64,000 nucleotides of DNA from Guillardia theta CCMP2712 (lineage: Eukaryota; Cryptophyceae; Pyrenomonadales; Geminigeraceae), in assembly GCF_000315625.1 (NCBI RefSeq), contig NW_005434576.1, positions 25,063-89,062 on the forward strand. The letters run 5' to 3'. A program made the position numbers and the translations under genes. The notes under the pieces were generated by a model. The model was not told the DNA's origin. It did not search any database and was given only the letters and a program-made list of their open reading frames with translations. Shown here piece by piece: positions 44,703 to 55,889 of this stretch (positions are counted from its first letter, which is position 1; each line of letters starts with the position of its first letter).

Positions 44703-45632
44703 TCAAACTTTCTCGTCCTCTTCGTCTTGTCTTGTCCATGCCGTTCCCTTGCGGCTGGCCGAGTAGAAGGTGGAGCCATAGAAGGCTTGACGGGAGGAGA
44801 GCTCGTAGGGAAGATCGTCGTTACCGGGCTTGAGCACGAGGGATTGAATGCCTGCATTGCGGAGCACGTTGCTCTTGAGCAGCCCTGCCTCAGAGAGGTT
44901 GTTCATGGACAGGTCGAGCACTTTCATCTTCCTCAGTTTGTTGATGGCCTTGGGGAGATCGACGATCAGGTTCTCGTTGAGGTACAGCTCTCGCATGTGT
45001 GAGCATTTGGAGATGGAGTTTGGAATTTCTGCTATCCTGTTTCCTGTCAAGACAAGCACCTGAATCTTGAGCTCTGAGCTTTCAAACTCAGGCAAAGTCT
45101 TGATGCTATTGTGTGACAAGACAATGATTGTCACGCTCTTCAAGCTCCAGATCCCTGAGGGAAGAGCGTGAATGTCGTTGTTGTTGAGAATGAGGGAGGA
45201 AAGAGCTGCAAGATGCTGCGTCGCTTCCGGTATGATCACAATCTGATTGTGTCCAACCCTGAGGGTCTGCAGGCTCTTGACCAGGGGAGTCTCCTGTATC
45301 TGTGAAGGACCGGCTCCTCGCTTCTTGGTGAAGAGAAAATCCATGGCGTCCAGCTGGTTGGCCGAGACTCTGAGGACGTTGACTGAGATCTGTTGTAGGC
45401 TTGCAGGAAGAGATCGGAGCCAGTTGCTGCAGCAGTGAAGCTCTTGCAGAGACGTCATCAGGTCGATCTGGGGAGGAAGCGAGGTGAGTTTGTTCCCATC
45501 TAGAAAGACCTTGGTGATCTGACTGAGAACGCTGGCAGGGAGGACTGACAGACGCAGTTTCAGCACTTGATGACTGTAGCCCCTGTCCCGCACATCGATA
45601 GTCTTTGTGAAGACTGATGCTGCGATCCCCAT
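44703..45632 (-). CDS. Leucine-rich-repeat protein, predicted N-myristoylated
   Basis: A single exon of 309 residues. The start MGIAAS fits the N-myristoylation consensus (Gly2, Ser6). About nine LRR units follow with the LxxLxLxxNxLxxLP pattern, such as ITKVFLDGNKLTSLPPQI, SLQTLRVGHNQIVIIPEA, LSSLILNNNDIHALPSGI and MRELYLNENLIVDLP. The C-terminal 50 residues are polar and end EEDEKV. Similar small myristoylated LRR proteins (LRRC57-like) occur in many eukaryotes and are thought to dock at membranes; that role is inference here. It ends about 180 bp from the 3' end of the SWIRM gene, tail to tail. Confidence 0.88.
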   Translation of the reverse strand: MGIAASVFTKTIDVRDRGYSHQVLKLRLSVLPASVLSQITKVFLDGNKLTSLPPQIDLMTSLQELHCCSNWLRSLPASLQQISVNVLRVSANQLDAMDFLFTKKRGAGPSQIQETPLVKSLQTLRVGHNQIVIIPEATQHLAALSSLILNNNDIHALPSGIWSLKSVTIIVLSHNSIKTLPEFESSELKIQVLVLTGNRIAEIPNSISKCSHMRELYLNENLIVDLPKAINKLRKMKVLDLSMNNLSEAGLLKSNVLRNAGIQSLVLKPGNDDLPYELSSRQAFYGSTFYSASRKGTAWTRQDEEDEKV

Positions 45633-48600
45633 AATGAAGTGATCAAGGGTTTGATGAGACGAGCATGCTTTTGTTCTTATCGTACCTCCTGAAGTTATGT
45701 CCAGAGTTGAAATGCAATCACTTAGAATGTCTTCCTGTGTTTGATCTGATCCCTAAGATGGGATAAAGAGCGTCTTCGAACGAGTAATGACATCTGCCAA
45801 CACAATTCAAAATTCTGCCTGAGATGGAGTTTGAGATATCAGACTCCTTCTTGCTTTCTCTGTCAAATTGCAAATCGTTTCAAGAAAACTTCAACTCTCG
45901 TTCTCTCATCATCCTAGTCTTTCAAGCATACTCTTCCTCTTCCCTCCTCTTGCTTCACACATGTGAAACATCATACGCTCCTCCCCCTCCNNNNNNNNNN
46001 NNNNNNNNNNNNNNNNNNNNNNNNNNNNNNNNNNNNNNNNNNNNNNNNNNNNNNNNNNNNNNNNNNNNNNNNNNNNNNNNNNNNNNNNNNCTTCCCAACC
46101 TCCCTGCACTGCCTCATTTCATGTGCATCGGAGCTCCCATTGACCGGACCTAATGAATGCAGCAGGTGAACGTAAAACACAGACGAGACGTCGCAGCCGA
46201 CCTGTCGCTCTCCTCCACGCAGATGACGTTCATTCAAGCTCTGCTCCTCTAGTGCAGTTGACTCTAATCCCCTCCCCTCCTCCTGTGATCGCGATACTTC
46301 CGACTATCCGCGTCTCCTGCTCCAGACGTCCACAGCATTTCTGTCTCCTCCTGGTCCTGCTGCTTTAGCTACGATATCTCTTACCCCTCACCTTCCTTTG
46401 TTGACAACACTAATGTGCCTCACTTGCTTGTAACGAACAAGGAGGGGAAGGAGAATGAAACTGCGACCAAGGCAGAAATCTCAAGGCAGCAGCAGTGACT
46501 CTGAAGTCAAGATCTGAGATAAGTTCTGTTGTGAGATGAAGGGGATTGTACTGAAACATTTGAGAACAACTTCTTTGTGGCGTTCTGAAATTTGTTTGCT
46601 ATCCGAAGCATCACAGATAGTAGCATATATAAGCAATCTTGCTGTTACCAACGAATGAGAGGAGGAACACAAAGACGATGAGGACGAAAGTATGATTGAA
46701 TGCCTTTCAAGTATCAGATTTGCTGTGAACGACCTATGTTGACAGTTCTTGAACATAAATGCATTCCTCAAACCATTTACCATGGTAGACCATGATTCAT
46801 TCTCAGAGATTAAATTAGCCAACAGCAACCAAATCCTAGTTTACCTCGTCTAGCTCTTCAACCTCAACTCGAGATGCGCATGGAGGGGATGGAGATAATT
46901 TACAGCAGCTTTCAACTTTCAGGCCATGTGGCTCGAGATGTTCTATTTACTTCATAAATCTCTTTGCCCACTGTGTCAGAACAATTCACATTGTTTTATC
47001 CCCTTTTGAATTATCTACAGGCGTCTACCCCTAATCTCTTCTCAGCAGCATGTATCATCACTCTTTTCTTTATCGCGTGCTCTTCTCTCCCTCACTTTGG
47101 GGAAGGGACGGGGGTTGGAAGAAAAGCTCCAAGGCAGACTGCTCTTGCTCTGAGTGGTTCGACCTGTTGCCAAAGTCTTCGAATCGCCTTCCAGCTGCAC
47201 TGATGCCTAGGGACTACCAATTGCTGGGCTACACACCAAGTTGCGACATGTTCAATAGGACCGGCAGAACAAGGATAAGGACGCAGGAGATCGAAGAGCG
47301 GGTCGCCATTGTGACGATGGTTGGCTTCATTTAAGGCTGACGGTCGATGACTTCGTTGCCACAACCATCGTCTTCCCGTCATGTTTCATCCCCGTGATCC
47401 AATCGCCACGGGAAAGTAGTCCCATTGCAGATATCCTGCAGCCCTTCCCTATGAATTCTTTAAGCTTGTTAGGATGACCCAATTTACCTTGTTTCCTCCC
47501 CTGGATTATGCAGATCGTCTTGAAAGTTGTTCTTCAGATTTATGTCCTCTTGTAATCTCGCCTAACCCGTCTGAAACCTGTCTCTAACCTTGAGAGTATC
47601 TTTCGGACCGTCGTCTGCTCCACTCAACCATTCGCGCGTAGTGCCTCTTGACAAAGGACCTTGCGAACTCATCCAAGGCCTTGTGATATTCACTGAGGAG
47701 ACTGCCGACAGCTTGAGCTTCGTTGCATCCGCATCATTCACTATCCAGCTTCCTGTCAAGCATGATGATACATTCGCACATTGCCCGAACTTGGTTGACT
47801 CATGCATGCACAAGGAGCCAACCTCTCCCTGGATCATGTTCTCACGAGCAATCAACATGTTTGATAGGGTGATTTTACTGGTAAAATGAATGACTGATAT
47901 TTTACTACCCCAACTGCTCTGAGGCGAGCTCTCTTGTATTAGGATCTCATCCGGCTCATGTCACCAGTTCAAAAGGTACCAGCTACAAGACTTTTATTTA
48001 AAACCATTGTATGGCACCCCACCCAGCCTTGAAACTACTCAAATTGGGAAAAGGCAGGGGTTGTAATTCAATAAAAACCTGGGGTGAGAGAGGGTCCTTA
48101 TCAGTACAGGCACCACCTATCTGTTCTGCCTGCTGACAAAGGGCCGCGATTGAATTATCGAAAAGGAACGTTTTGGGGTTGATCATTGCTTTTATAATGG
48201 AACAGCCACCCCATGTCATGAGCACAAGTACCCCCCTCCTCCTATCTATGCCACACTAGCGACTGGTTCACGAGGACCATGAACTTGCCTCTTGCAAGGC
48301 TTAAATGGACCGGTACTATTAATACCTCACTGGTCACCACCCCCTTCACGACCTGTTCTTACCCCAGAAAGCACAACGTTTGATTTACCACCCCCTCCCT
48401 CCTCTCAGAATTACGAGGAGGACACGGAGCCATCACGGACCCTACCCACCCTCCTCAGTATCACCGGGCATATTGATTACACCCCACCCTCTTGAACGAT
48501 TCCCCTACTACCGGTCTTTTTCAATTCCTAAGTACCGGTCATTTTACTTAAAAGATACCCGTGCCCGCATGTATTTTTTGTACCCTACCCCCAGGTCGAA

Positions 48601-48995
48601 ATTTACACCGTCGCCTTCACATTGCACCCACCCACCCCGATGGTCCACAGCAAACTCAAAATGGACAGAGCCGCATGTTGTCTGCGGCATTGGAGCGTCC
48701 AATGACTCGTTCCCTCCCCCTTGTTTGTCTTCTCCCTTTCCTCCTCTCTTCTTTCTCTCCACTTTAACTGGTTCTGTACATTGTAGTTCGCTCCAGATAT
48801 CTCCTTCAGGGCTTGAAATCCCAGCAAACTTCACGAGGGTTGTTTCTACCCCGGAGGATTCTTCCTGTTTGCGTCCATTCTCACCGCAAGAAAAGTTCGG
48901 GAAAACGTTTATCTAACAACAATTCGTATTGTCGAACCTTCAAAGTTGCTGGAACAAAAGAGTAGAGGCGTTGCAGGACTCTGGGAGACAAAGTC
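45633..48995. other. Long divergent intergenic region with gap
   Basis: No gene recognised in about 3.4 kb. An N run covers 45991-46090. About 46150-47900 is ordinary mixed sequence with only short, unconvincing open frames. About 47990-48070 is G-rich, and 48180-48620 has GTACCCCCC, ACCACCCCC and TACCCTACCCCC words of the TACCCC type. The promoters of the LRR and cyclase genes should lie here. Confidence 0.5.
45991..46090. other. Assembly gap (100 N)
   Basis: A run of 100 N. Confidence 0.99.
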
Positions 48996-51593
48996 ATGCT
49001 ACGATTACTTACGTTGATCCCTACCCAGTTCCTCTACTTCCTAGCTGTCATCTTGACGTCATTGATTAGCACCAGGCTGGTGTTACCAGAAGTACCATCA
49101 TGGATGGTGTTCATCTCGCTGTTTCTACAAGTGCTGGTCAGCATACTTTCGGCCCACAAGTGCATCTCTCATTTGTTGGTGGAACGGGATAGTTTTGAGG
49201 AGGTGCAGAAAACGTTCAGGTTGGCCTCGAAATCGCATCAGGTCGTCAGCTCATTGATCCCGTCGAATGTCATGACCAAGTTGCGCGACCGAGAGAACTC
49301 GGAGGATTTCCTTGGCGCTCCCATATCAAGGTGCACCGTCATGTTCTGCTCCCTGGAGCCCAAGGAGCTGTTCAGGTCCAGGTCCTCATCAGAGACCTTC
49401 GAGCTCCTCGACCAGCTCTTCGAGAAGTTCGACGATGCAGTGGAGGACTTTGGCATGCACAAGTATCAGCATGTGGGAGATTGGTACATCATCACGTGCC
49501 CGAGGGCTGCATCGCCGTTCGACGAGGAAGAGCAGTCTAGGCTGTATCCAGACTGCTACTACGAGTCCATGGTGATGCTTGCCATCCGGCTGATGCAGAT
49601 TGCCTCCAAGCACGTCATCGACGGGCAGCAGGTCGGGCTCAAGGTCGGGCTGCACAGCGGGCCAGCAGCAGGCGCTGTGATAGGAATGATCCGGACCTTC
49701 TACTGCGTGTATGGTGACACGACCAACACGGCGGCAAGGATGTGTAAGTACGCCTCCTTCAACCAGATCCTCTGTACAGAGACGTTTGCTGACTCGATCA
49801 AGAAGACGGGGACGAAGAAGGTGCAGGTGAACGACCTGGGGAAGATTAAGGTGAAGGGAAAGGGGCTCATGAAAGTTTTCTCCCTCGCGCACATAGACTG
49901 GTCGGCGTCGTGCAGTCAGCAAGAAATCGAGTCGTTCGACTCTTGCTCGTCGTCCGACACTTGCCCGTACGATGAAGAGAACCTCTCCAGCCTCATGCAG
50001 TGGAAACTTGTCGACCATGGGCAGACTCAGAGCCGCAGCCCCTTGAGCTCGCCAGTTGAATCCCAGCAGAAGGTGGAGTGCGTATGGGAGGTTCTAGCAG
50101 ACCCGCTCTCCGTCTTCAAGCTCAACCTGCATCAGACTGAAGATCATGCACTCTGCCTCTCGATCGGGCTCCTGCTGCACAAGGCGCTGCTTGTGACTCA
50201 TCTCATGACGCTCTCAAGGCCCAGCGAGAACATTTACGCCGACGAGAAGCCGTTGGTCGAGATTGCTCGTTTCTCCTCCATCGCCCTGCACTCCTTGTTT
50301 GTCGCGCTCTACTACATGTTCTTCCGCTCATTGTTCTGGAAGAACCAGCAAGCTCACTCGAAGGTCCTCGAGCTCTGCATGATTGCATTCACGATCGTCT
50401 TCACTCTCTTCACCTCTGGTTACTTGGGAGGGAAGCAAGACGTTGGCGCCGCCGTCTTTTCCCTCAGCTTCTTTGCTATCAACTCCGTTTACCTTCGGAT
50501 CCCTGCAAAATTTGTGCTCGTCCTGATGGCGTTGATGATGATGCTCTCTGTTGTGATCCAGCTTTCCGATATTCAGTCGTACTGGAGATACACGGCGTGG
50601 ACGGCGCTGTTTGGGACCTTCGTCCTCACTCTGTGGAAGTCGAAGGATTTGGACAACGGGAGTGACGAGAGGAGTAAGTTCTACAAGACAGTCCACCAGG
50701 AGCTTGTCCGCATGAAGGCAATCCTGAGCGATCTGATCCCAGTCAACATAGCGAACCAGATGGTGAATGGCAACGTGAAGATGCCCTGCGTCATGAAGCG
50801 AGCTGTGGTGCTTCAGCTGGACATCTGCAACTTTACAGCTCTTTCGCAGAAGGTGGACGCGCTGGAGGTGGCTAGCATGATCCATAAGCTCTTCTCCGAG
50901 TTCGACAAGGCGGTGATCAAGCTCTCGCTGTTCAAGATTGACACCATCGGAGACGCCTACATCGTCGCCGGTTGGCTTCCCTGTGAGTCCGACTGGTTCG
51001 CGCAGCCCATGACTAGGAAGGCGTGCCAGTCCATGCTCTCGCTCTCGCACATGATGCTTGATGCTGTCTCAGCTCACTCTCTGCAAGGAGGTCCAACGCT
51101 GCAGTGTAGGATAGGCATCTCTGTGGGGATCGTGGCGTCGGGGGTGCTTGGGAGGAGGCAGTCGAGGTTCCACGTGGTTGGGCAGACGATGCAGGAGGTC
51201 GACAACCTGGAGCAGACCGCGGGGGTCAACACTGTGCATGTAAGCGACAAGTTCATCCAAGGCCTCGGACACCTGCATGATATTGGCGAGAACAAGGCCA
51301 AGACCGAGGCAACGCGCCGAAGAAGCTCGCTGATCGAGAAGGATCTGCTTGAGAGGATGAAGGGTAGTACCATCCTGTTGAAGAGCAGGAGGAAGAGCAG
51401 CTTGGCAGATAGTAAGATGGAGGAGGAAGAGCTGCCGGGATGGCACTGCGTCTGCTCGCACGAGGCAGGAAGCGACGTTTGCCTTGGATGCCCGGCAAGT
51501 CTAAAGGATGGCACCGTGAAGATCGCGAGGACAAAGAGTCTAGAGCAGCAAATGCGGAGCAGCTTCGTGTTGGTGCCTTGTGAGAATGGATGA
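48996..51593 (+). CDS. Bimodular class III nucleotide cyclase, membrane-bound
   Basis: A single exon of 865 residues. Two N-terminal helices (about 5-55) precede cyclase domain 1 (about 105-300); a stretch with about six hydrophobic helices (about 385-545) precedes cyclase domain 2 (about 570-760); a Cys-rich tail ends the protein. Domain 1 has Ser119 where the first metal Asp is expected (TVMFCSLEP), keeps Asp162 (HVGDWY) and keeps the transition-state Asn244 and Arg248 (GDTTNTAARM). Domain 2 has both metal Asp residues (Asp609 in LQLDICNFT, Asp653 in TIGDAY) but Gln733 and Asn737 at the Asn/Arg positions. Together they could form one composite active site. Purine-selecting positions are Gln158/Cys237 in domain 1, neither the Lys/Asp of adenylate nor the full Glu/Cys of guanylate cyclases, so the product is uncertain. 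Confidence 0.9.
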   Translation: MLRLLTLIPTQFLYFLAVILTSLISTRLVLPEVPSWMVFISLFLQVLVSILSAHKCISHLLVERDSFEEVQKTFRLASKSHQVVSSLIPSNVMTKLRDRENSEDFLGAPISRCTVMFCSLEPKELFRSRSSSETFELLDQLFEKFDDAVEDFGMHKYQHVGDWYIITCPRAASPFDEEEQSRLYPDCYYESMVMLAIRLMQIASKHVIDGQQVGLKVGLHSGPAAGAVIGMIRTFYCVYGDTTNTAARMCKYASFNQILCTETFADSIKKTGTKKVQVNDLGKIKVKGKGLMKVFSLAHIDWSASCSQQEIESFDSCSSSDTCPYDEENLSSLMQWKLVDHGQTQSRSPLSSPVESQQKVECVWEVLADPLSVFKLNLHQTEDHALCLSIGLLLHKALLVTHLMTLSRPSENIYADEKPLVEIARFSSIALHSLFVALYYMFFRSLFWKNQQAHSKVLELCMIAFTIVFTLFTSGYLGGKQDVGAAVFSLSFFAINSVYLRIPAKFVLVLMALMMMLSVVIQLSDIQSYWRYTAWTALFGTFVLTLWKSKDLDNGSDERSKFYKTVHQELVRMKAILSDLIPVNIANQMVNGNVKMPCVMKRAVVLQLDICNFTALSQKVDALEVASMIHKLFSEFDKAVIKLSLFKIDTIGDAYIVAGWLPCESDWFAQPMTRKACQSMLSLSHMMLDAVSAHSLQGGPTLQCRIGISVGIVASGVLGRRQSRFHVVGQTMQEVDNLEQTAGVNTVHVSDKFIQGLGHLHDIGENKAKTEATRRRSSLIEKDLLERMKGSTILLKSRRKSSLADSKMEEEELPGWHCVCSHEAGSDVCLGCPASLKDGTVKIARTKSLEQQMRSSFVLVPCENG

Positions 51594-51883
51594 AGGAGGA
51601 GGATATCAAGCAATGAAATTCAAATCCTTTATTATGAACCACCTGGAAGGAGGCGAGGGAGAGGGTAGGAGGGAGATGGTATGGAGAGAAGGGGAGACTG
51701 AGGGGAGAACAGGTCAAGAAGAGGACCGGGGGGGAGGTTGGTGGTTGGGGAGGGGAGGGAGGGAGGGAGGGAGGGAGGGATGGAAGGGCAAAGGCAGCGA
51801 GCAAGGCAAGAGAGCAGAGAGGGGGGAGAGGGAGATACAGGTAGCCTGGGAAGTATCTAAGCCGCAACCAATTACTCTTTCAT

Positions 51884-53293
51884 TCACGCTCTCACGATCC
51901 TCCTTGCTGCTGCCTCCCCCTCCTCCCCTCCTTCCCTGTTGCTGGGAGCATGATTGGTGATGGAGAGAAAAGCATCCCAGAAGAAGTTAACAACGTTTTG
52001 CGCCACAACACGATACTGCAGGGGAACCATCCCCTGGTTGACGACCTGGAAAGGGAACCATACCCACACGCCCACTATGAATGTGCTCACCAGCCGCTCC
52101 TGCAGCTTCTCCTGCACCTGCTGCATGCTCTGACCCTCCCAGAAGGAAGTGAGAGCGAAGATGGACATGATGAAGAAGGGGGCTCCGAAGATCTGGTCTG
52201 CCACTGCCCTCTTCATCGTCACCCCAAGGCTCTTGCCGGGGAAGACTTTCTCCAGCACGTTGAACCATACTGAGAGGCAGGGGCCCACCCAGAGGATCCC
52301 GACGAGGACGAGACCGATGCATCTCTTTGCTGACTCCTGCAGCAGGACTTTGCCCTCTCCCTCGCTGCCGTCTACGAGCTGAAGGAAGAGCTCGTACAGC
52401 TGGGCAGCAATGTCCGCAAGGCCGTAGGCGATGCCGGTGACTATGCTCTTGGTCCTGATCGGATAGTCCCTGAGCATCCTGTTGAACCACTCGTTGAAGT
52501 TCTCTTTCTTCATCCTCTTCAGCACAACAGCTGCTGCCTCGAAGCTGTCAAAACTCCCATCAAACTGACGATCTCCTCCTTCCTTCCCTCCTCCATCGCC
52601 GCCGCCCCCTCCGCCCCCGCCGCCACGGCTGCGACCGCCAGTACCACCATTGAGCGAGTCCTCCAATCCTATTCCAACAGTTTCCGACCCCGTCCCACCG
52701 AGCAGGGTTGCAGAGCTGTTGAGGTTGAACCCATGTGCGACCTGCTCCTCCACCACAGCCGACGAAGGCGGGTTGCCCTCTAACGCAGCCTTGAGACGGG
52801 CCAGAGAAGTCCTCCTCGTCATCTTGAACTGCACGCAAGGACTTGCTTGACATGGCTGAAGCTGAACGCCAAAACATGAGCTGAACGGCTCGATCTTCGC
52901 TATCCTCAGTGTGCGCCCGCAAATACAAATCTTGGTGGACGTCGGCAGATAGCGGGTGTGCGAGTGCATGCTCCGGAAGGGCGGGGAAAGTCCTGAGCTC
53001 AGGTAGGAGGACTTCTGTAACTTTGAACAAGAGAAGGATGGGATGAAGTTCAAAGCAGGGCTATGTACAATAGAAGAAAGTGAGTTCATCGGCGCCATGG
53101 TACAAGGTTGGTTCTGTATAAAGCGTAGCTGGGAGACGAAGAGACGATTGATCTGGCTCCTCACCGGAGCAGAGGACATGAGGTCAGAGGAGGGAGCAGG
53201 AGAGAGAGAAGGGAAGGGGGGAGGGAGGGAGGGAGAGGAAGACGCAGCAAGAGCCAGTGCAAGGGGCAACAGGATGGGTGCTGCCAAGCCCAT
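51884..53293 (-). CDS. Mpv17/PMP22-family membrane protein with long N-terminal extension
   Basis: A single exon of 469 residues. The Mpv17 domain spans about 285-455: WFNRMLRDYPIRTKSIVTG, YGLADIAAQL, the ILWVGPCLSVWF region, KRAVADQIFGAPFF, and the C-terminal GVWVWFPFQVVNQGMVPLQY, RVVAQNVVNFFWDAFLS. Family members are four-helix proteins of mitochondrial, peroxisomal or plastid membranes. The first about 280 residues are extra. They begin with a signal-peptide-like hydrophobic run (APILLPLALALAASSS), continue with Ser/Pro- and Cys-containing sequence and a Gly-rich linker ([14 protein letters not shown]). A bipartite organelle presequence is possible, but I see no classic Phe motif at the presumed cleavage site. 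It converges with the cyclase gene. Confidence 0.87.
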   Translation of the reverse strand: MGLAAPILLPLALALAASSSPSLPPPFPSLSPAPSSDLMSSAPVRSQINRLFVSQLRFIQNQPCTMAPMNSLSSIVHSPALNFIPSFSCSKLQKSSYLSSGLSPPFRSMHSHTRYLPTSTKICICGRTLRIAKIEPFSSCFGVQLQPCQASPCVQFKMTRRTSLARLKAALEGNPPSSAVVEEQVAHGFNLNSSATLLGGTGSETVGIGLEDSLNGGTGGRSRGGGGGGGGGDGGGKEGGDRQFDGSFDSFEAAAVVLKRMKKENFNEWFNRMLRDYPIRTKSIVTGIAYGLADIAAQLYELFLQLVDGSEGEGKVLLQESAKRCIGLVLVGILWVGPCLSVWFNVLEKVFPGKSLGVTMKRAVADQIFGAPFFIMSIFALTSFWEGQSMQQVQEKLQERLVSTFIVGVWVWFPFQVVNQGMVPLQYRVVAQNVVNFFWDAFLSITNHAPSNREGGEEGEAAARRIVRA

Positions 53294-54146
53294 GGCACAA
53301 TGAAGCTGTCGGGGGGGGGGGGAGCGAAGCTTTTACAAGGGTTTTATAGTGCGCAAAAGGTTTTAATATAGTTTTTTATATATTTCTATTTTTCATGATT
53401 CTATAAGGTTTTTAATCCCCGAACGTACCCTCTATTTATTTATATAAGTTATTAAAAGAAGCCAAAGTCAAAAAGAAGTGTTATAAAATAGGGGCCTGGA
53501 TGGGTAAGGGCCACCACCCACCCCATCAGATTTTACACTGGACTCAAAATCTTGAAGTACCGTTGGATTAAATTCAAAATTGGAGGGTTCTGGACGTGTA
53601 ACGAACTCAAAATTATAGAAGGGGTGGGTGGGTATCCATGGCTCAAATTGAAGGGGTACCAGAGTTGAATCATGTGGGGATGAATCATGTGCACCGGGAT
53701 CAGGGTATGGTGGGGTCATTAGCAACGGGTGGGAAAAATCAATGAAGGCCAGATGGGTGGTGGGGGTACATAAAAAATTCAGTCAAGATCAAAAGTATAC
53801 ATGTTATAGCTATTTCACTAGTAAGCTCATCGAAGATTTCTTCGGGTAGCAGTAGTGGAGCAAGTTCACTTCCAAATAGGGGGGTACAACATTGTTCAAG
53901 TCTTTCTTGTGAAGGGTGGGGTCGGTGCCAAATGTCGGATCAGCGTACATGACGGTACGAGGGCTACTGGGGGAATAAAATAAAAAGTAGTAGAAGTAGT
54001 AGTAGAGTTATAAACCAATCCAACTCAACTTGGCAACAGCCCGCGGCTACGGCGCCGGGCCCTCAGTGCTTGGCGCCGGCGGCCGGGCCGCCGGCTGGGG
54101 TCATAGTGGGGATGAGGAGCCGGGGGCCGACAAAGAAGCCCACAGA
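53294..54146. other. Divergent intergenic region: GGGGTA block and GC island
   Basis: About 53330-53470 is AT-rich. About 53480-53940 is G-rich with GGGGTGGGTGGG, GGGGTACC and GGTGGGGTC words. About 54035-54130 is a GC island (GGCGCCGGGCCCTCAGTGC, GGCCGGGCCGCCGGC). It lies between the divergent Mpv17 and riboflavin synthase genes. Confidence 0.6.
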
Positions 54147-55674
54147 ATGCTGCTTGCTAGGTGGCTGATAGCAGCGGTCGGGATGGTCGGGATGGCGAGC
54201 GGCTTCAATCCAACGAGCTTCTTTCAAGTCGGTAGCGTGCGAGGATCGTCCTCAGCCTCCTCCAGCCTCTTGTGCCCGACGCCGCCGTTGATCCAGCGTT
54301 CAAGCCGGACGCATGCATTGAGCAGTAGGAGGAAGACTCTGCAAGGCAGAGGAGGGATCCGAGGGCTGAGTGCGATGTTCACAGGGATAGTGGAGGAGAT
54401 GGGAGCCATCAAAGAAGTCAAGAATGGCTTCAAGGGATGGGGAGAGTGGGAGGGATCAGACGGAGGTATGACGCTGAGAGTTGGAGGGGGGAAGGTGCTT
54501 GAAGGTTGCTACGAAGGCTGTTCGATCGCTGTGAATGGCGTCTGCCTGACAGTCACTGAGTTCGACTCAGAGTCCTTCACAGTTGGTGTTGCTCCTGAGA
54601 CCATCAGGAAGACCAACCTCGGCCTCCTGGGCCAGGGAAGTCCCGTCAACCTTGAGAGGGCAGCGGCCATGGACGGGAGGAACAGTGGTCATATGGTTCA
54701 GGGGCATGTGGACAATGTGGGAGAGATCATAGAGAAATGGCAAGACAAAGAATCTCTGTTTGTAAGTTGCTCTGCTACTCTTCCTTCTTCCCTCCTGTGA
54801 CTAGTGCGATCAGATCAAAGTTAAGGCGCCGCGGGAGTTAATGCAGTACATTGTTCCTAAGGGGTTCATTGCCATCGATGGGACTTCTCTGACGGTATTC
54901 CTTCTTATCGAAGCTAGTCTGTGTGCTCGATGTGTAAGGAGAACAGGAGGAAGCAAGGAGAAGGACATAACAAGATGGAGGCGATTGAGATGATGGAGAT
55001 TACAATGAGGAGAAGTTGAGGATGGGGGTGGTGGTGATAAGGATAGTGATGTCGCATGTAGATAATGTATACATATTGGTGACAATGATGATGACAATGG
55101 TATGCAGGTGTGCGAGACGGACGTTGCTAACGGCTGGTTCACTTTCATGTTGATCGACTACACACAGCAGCATGTCATCATCCCGAAGAAGCCCATCGGT
55201 GACAAGGTTACAGTTCGCCACTCCCTCCTCCTCCTCTTTCTCGTCCTCCATCAGCCGTTTGATCTCTCATCCTCTATACATCTTTCTTCATTTGTTCCCT
55301 CTGCTTCTTCCTTCTCTACGAATCTCCTCGTCTCGTTTCTGCCATCTACCCTTGTCTTTCCCTGTACCTCGCCTGTCCCTCTCTCTTGATCTAGCCGCCA
55401 TGTTGAAATGTTCAGCAGGTCAACTTGGAAGTCGACGTGATCAGCAAGTACGTCGAGCGATCGCTTGGCAACATCAATGATAGATTGTCACGACTTGAGG
55501 TCGCCAACGTCCTCCATGTCTTGCGTCTGATCCGTCTGTTTCGCAGGAGAAAGTTTTCGGCAAGTCGTTTTCTTCCGAGGTGAATCTCAACATCTGACGC
55601 ACTGACGTGTCAATGTTGACCTGAGATCTCAGGCGGGAACCCGTCTGGACAACCTCGAGCAAACATGGAAGTAG
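54147..55674 (+). CDS. Riboflavin synthase, predicted plastid-targeted
   Basis: Exons 54147..54761, 54814..54894, 55108..55206, 55419..55499, 55547..55579 and 55633..55674 give 316 residues. The enzyme makes riboflavin from two 6,7-dimethyl-8-ribityllumazine molecules. Two lumazine-binding repeats are visible. Repeat 1 starts MFTGIVEEMGAIKEV and includes CSIAVNGVCLTVTEF and NLERAAAMDGRNSGHMVQGH; repeat 2 has KVKAPRELMQYIVPKGFIAI, DGTSLTV, WFTFMLIDYT and GDKVNLEVDVISKYVERSL. The N-terminal about 75 residues precede the bacterial-type start MFTGIV. They comprise a hydrophobic signal (LLARWLIAAVGMVGMASGF, Phe20) followed by a Ser/Arg-rich stretch, as expected for secondary-plastid import. Introns of 47-213 nt. 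Confidence 0.94.
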
Positions 55675-55889
55675 GCGGGCGAGAGATGACAAGGCTCTCT
55701 TGAGATCGACTGCTCGTTCTCAAGCCTGCAAGTCAGAGCGGGAGGAGATAGCGCGAATGGACATTTATTTAGATTTTGATTACAGTTTGTGATGAGATGA
55801 TGCTGAAGATACTTCATGGACTAGTTTTGACAAGAGAGCTTCAGTTTGCGACAACTTCATGCGTGTCTCGCTCAGTTCCTAGCAGGATT

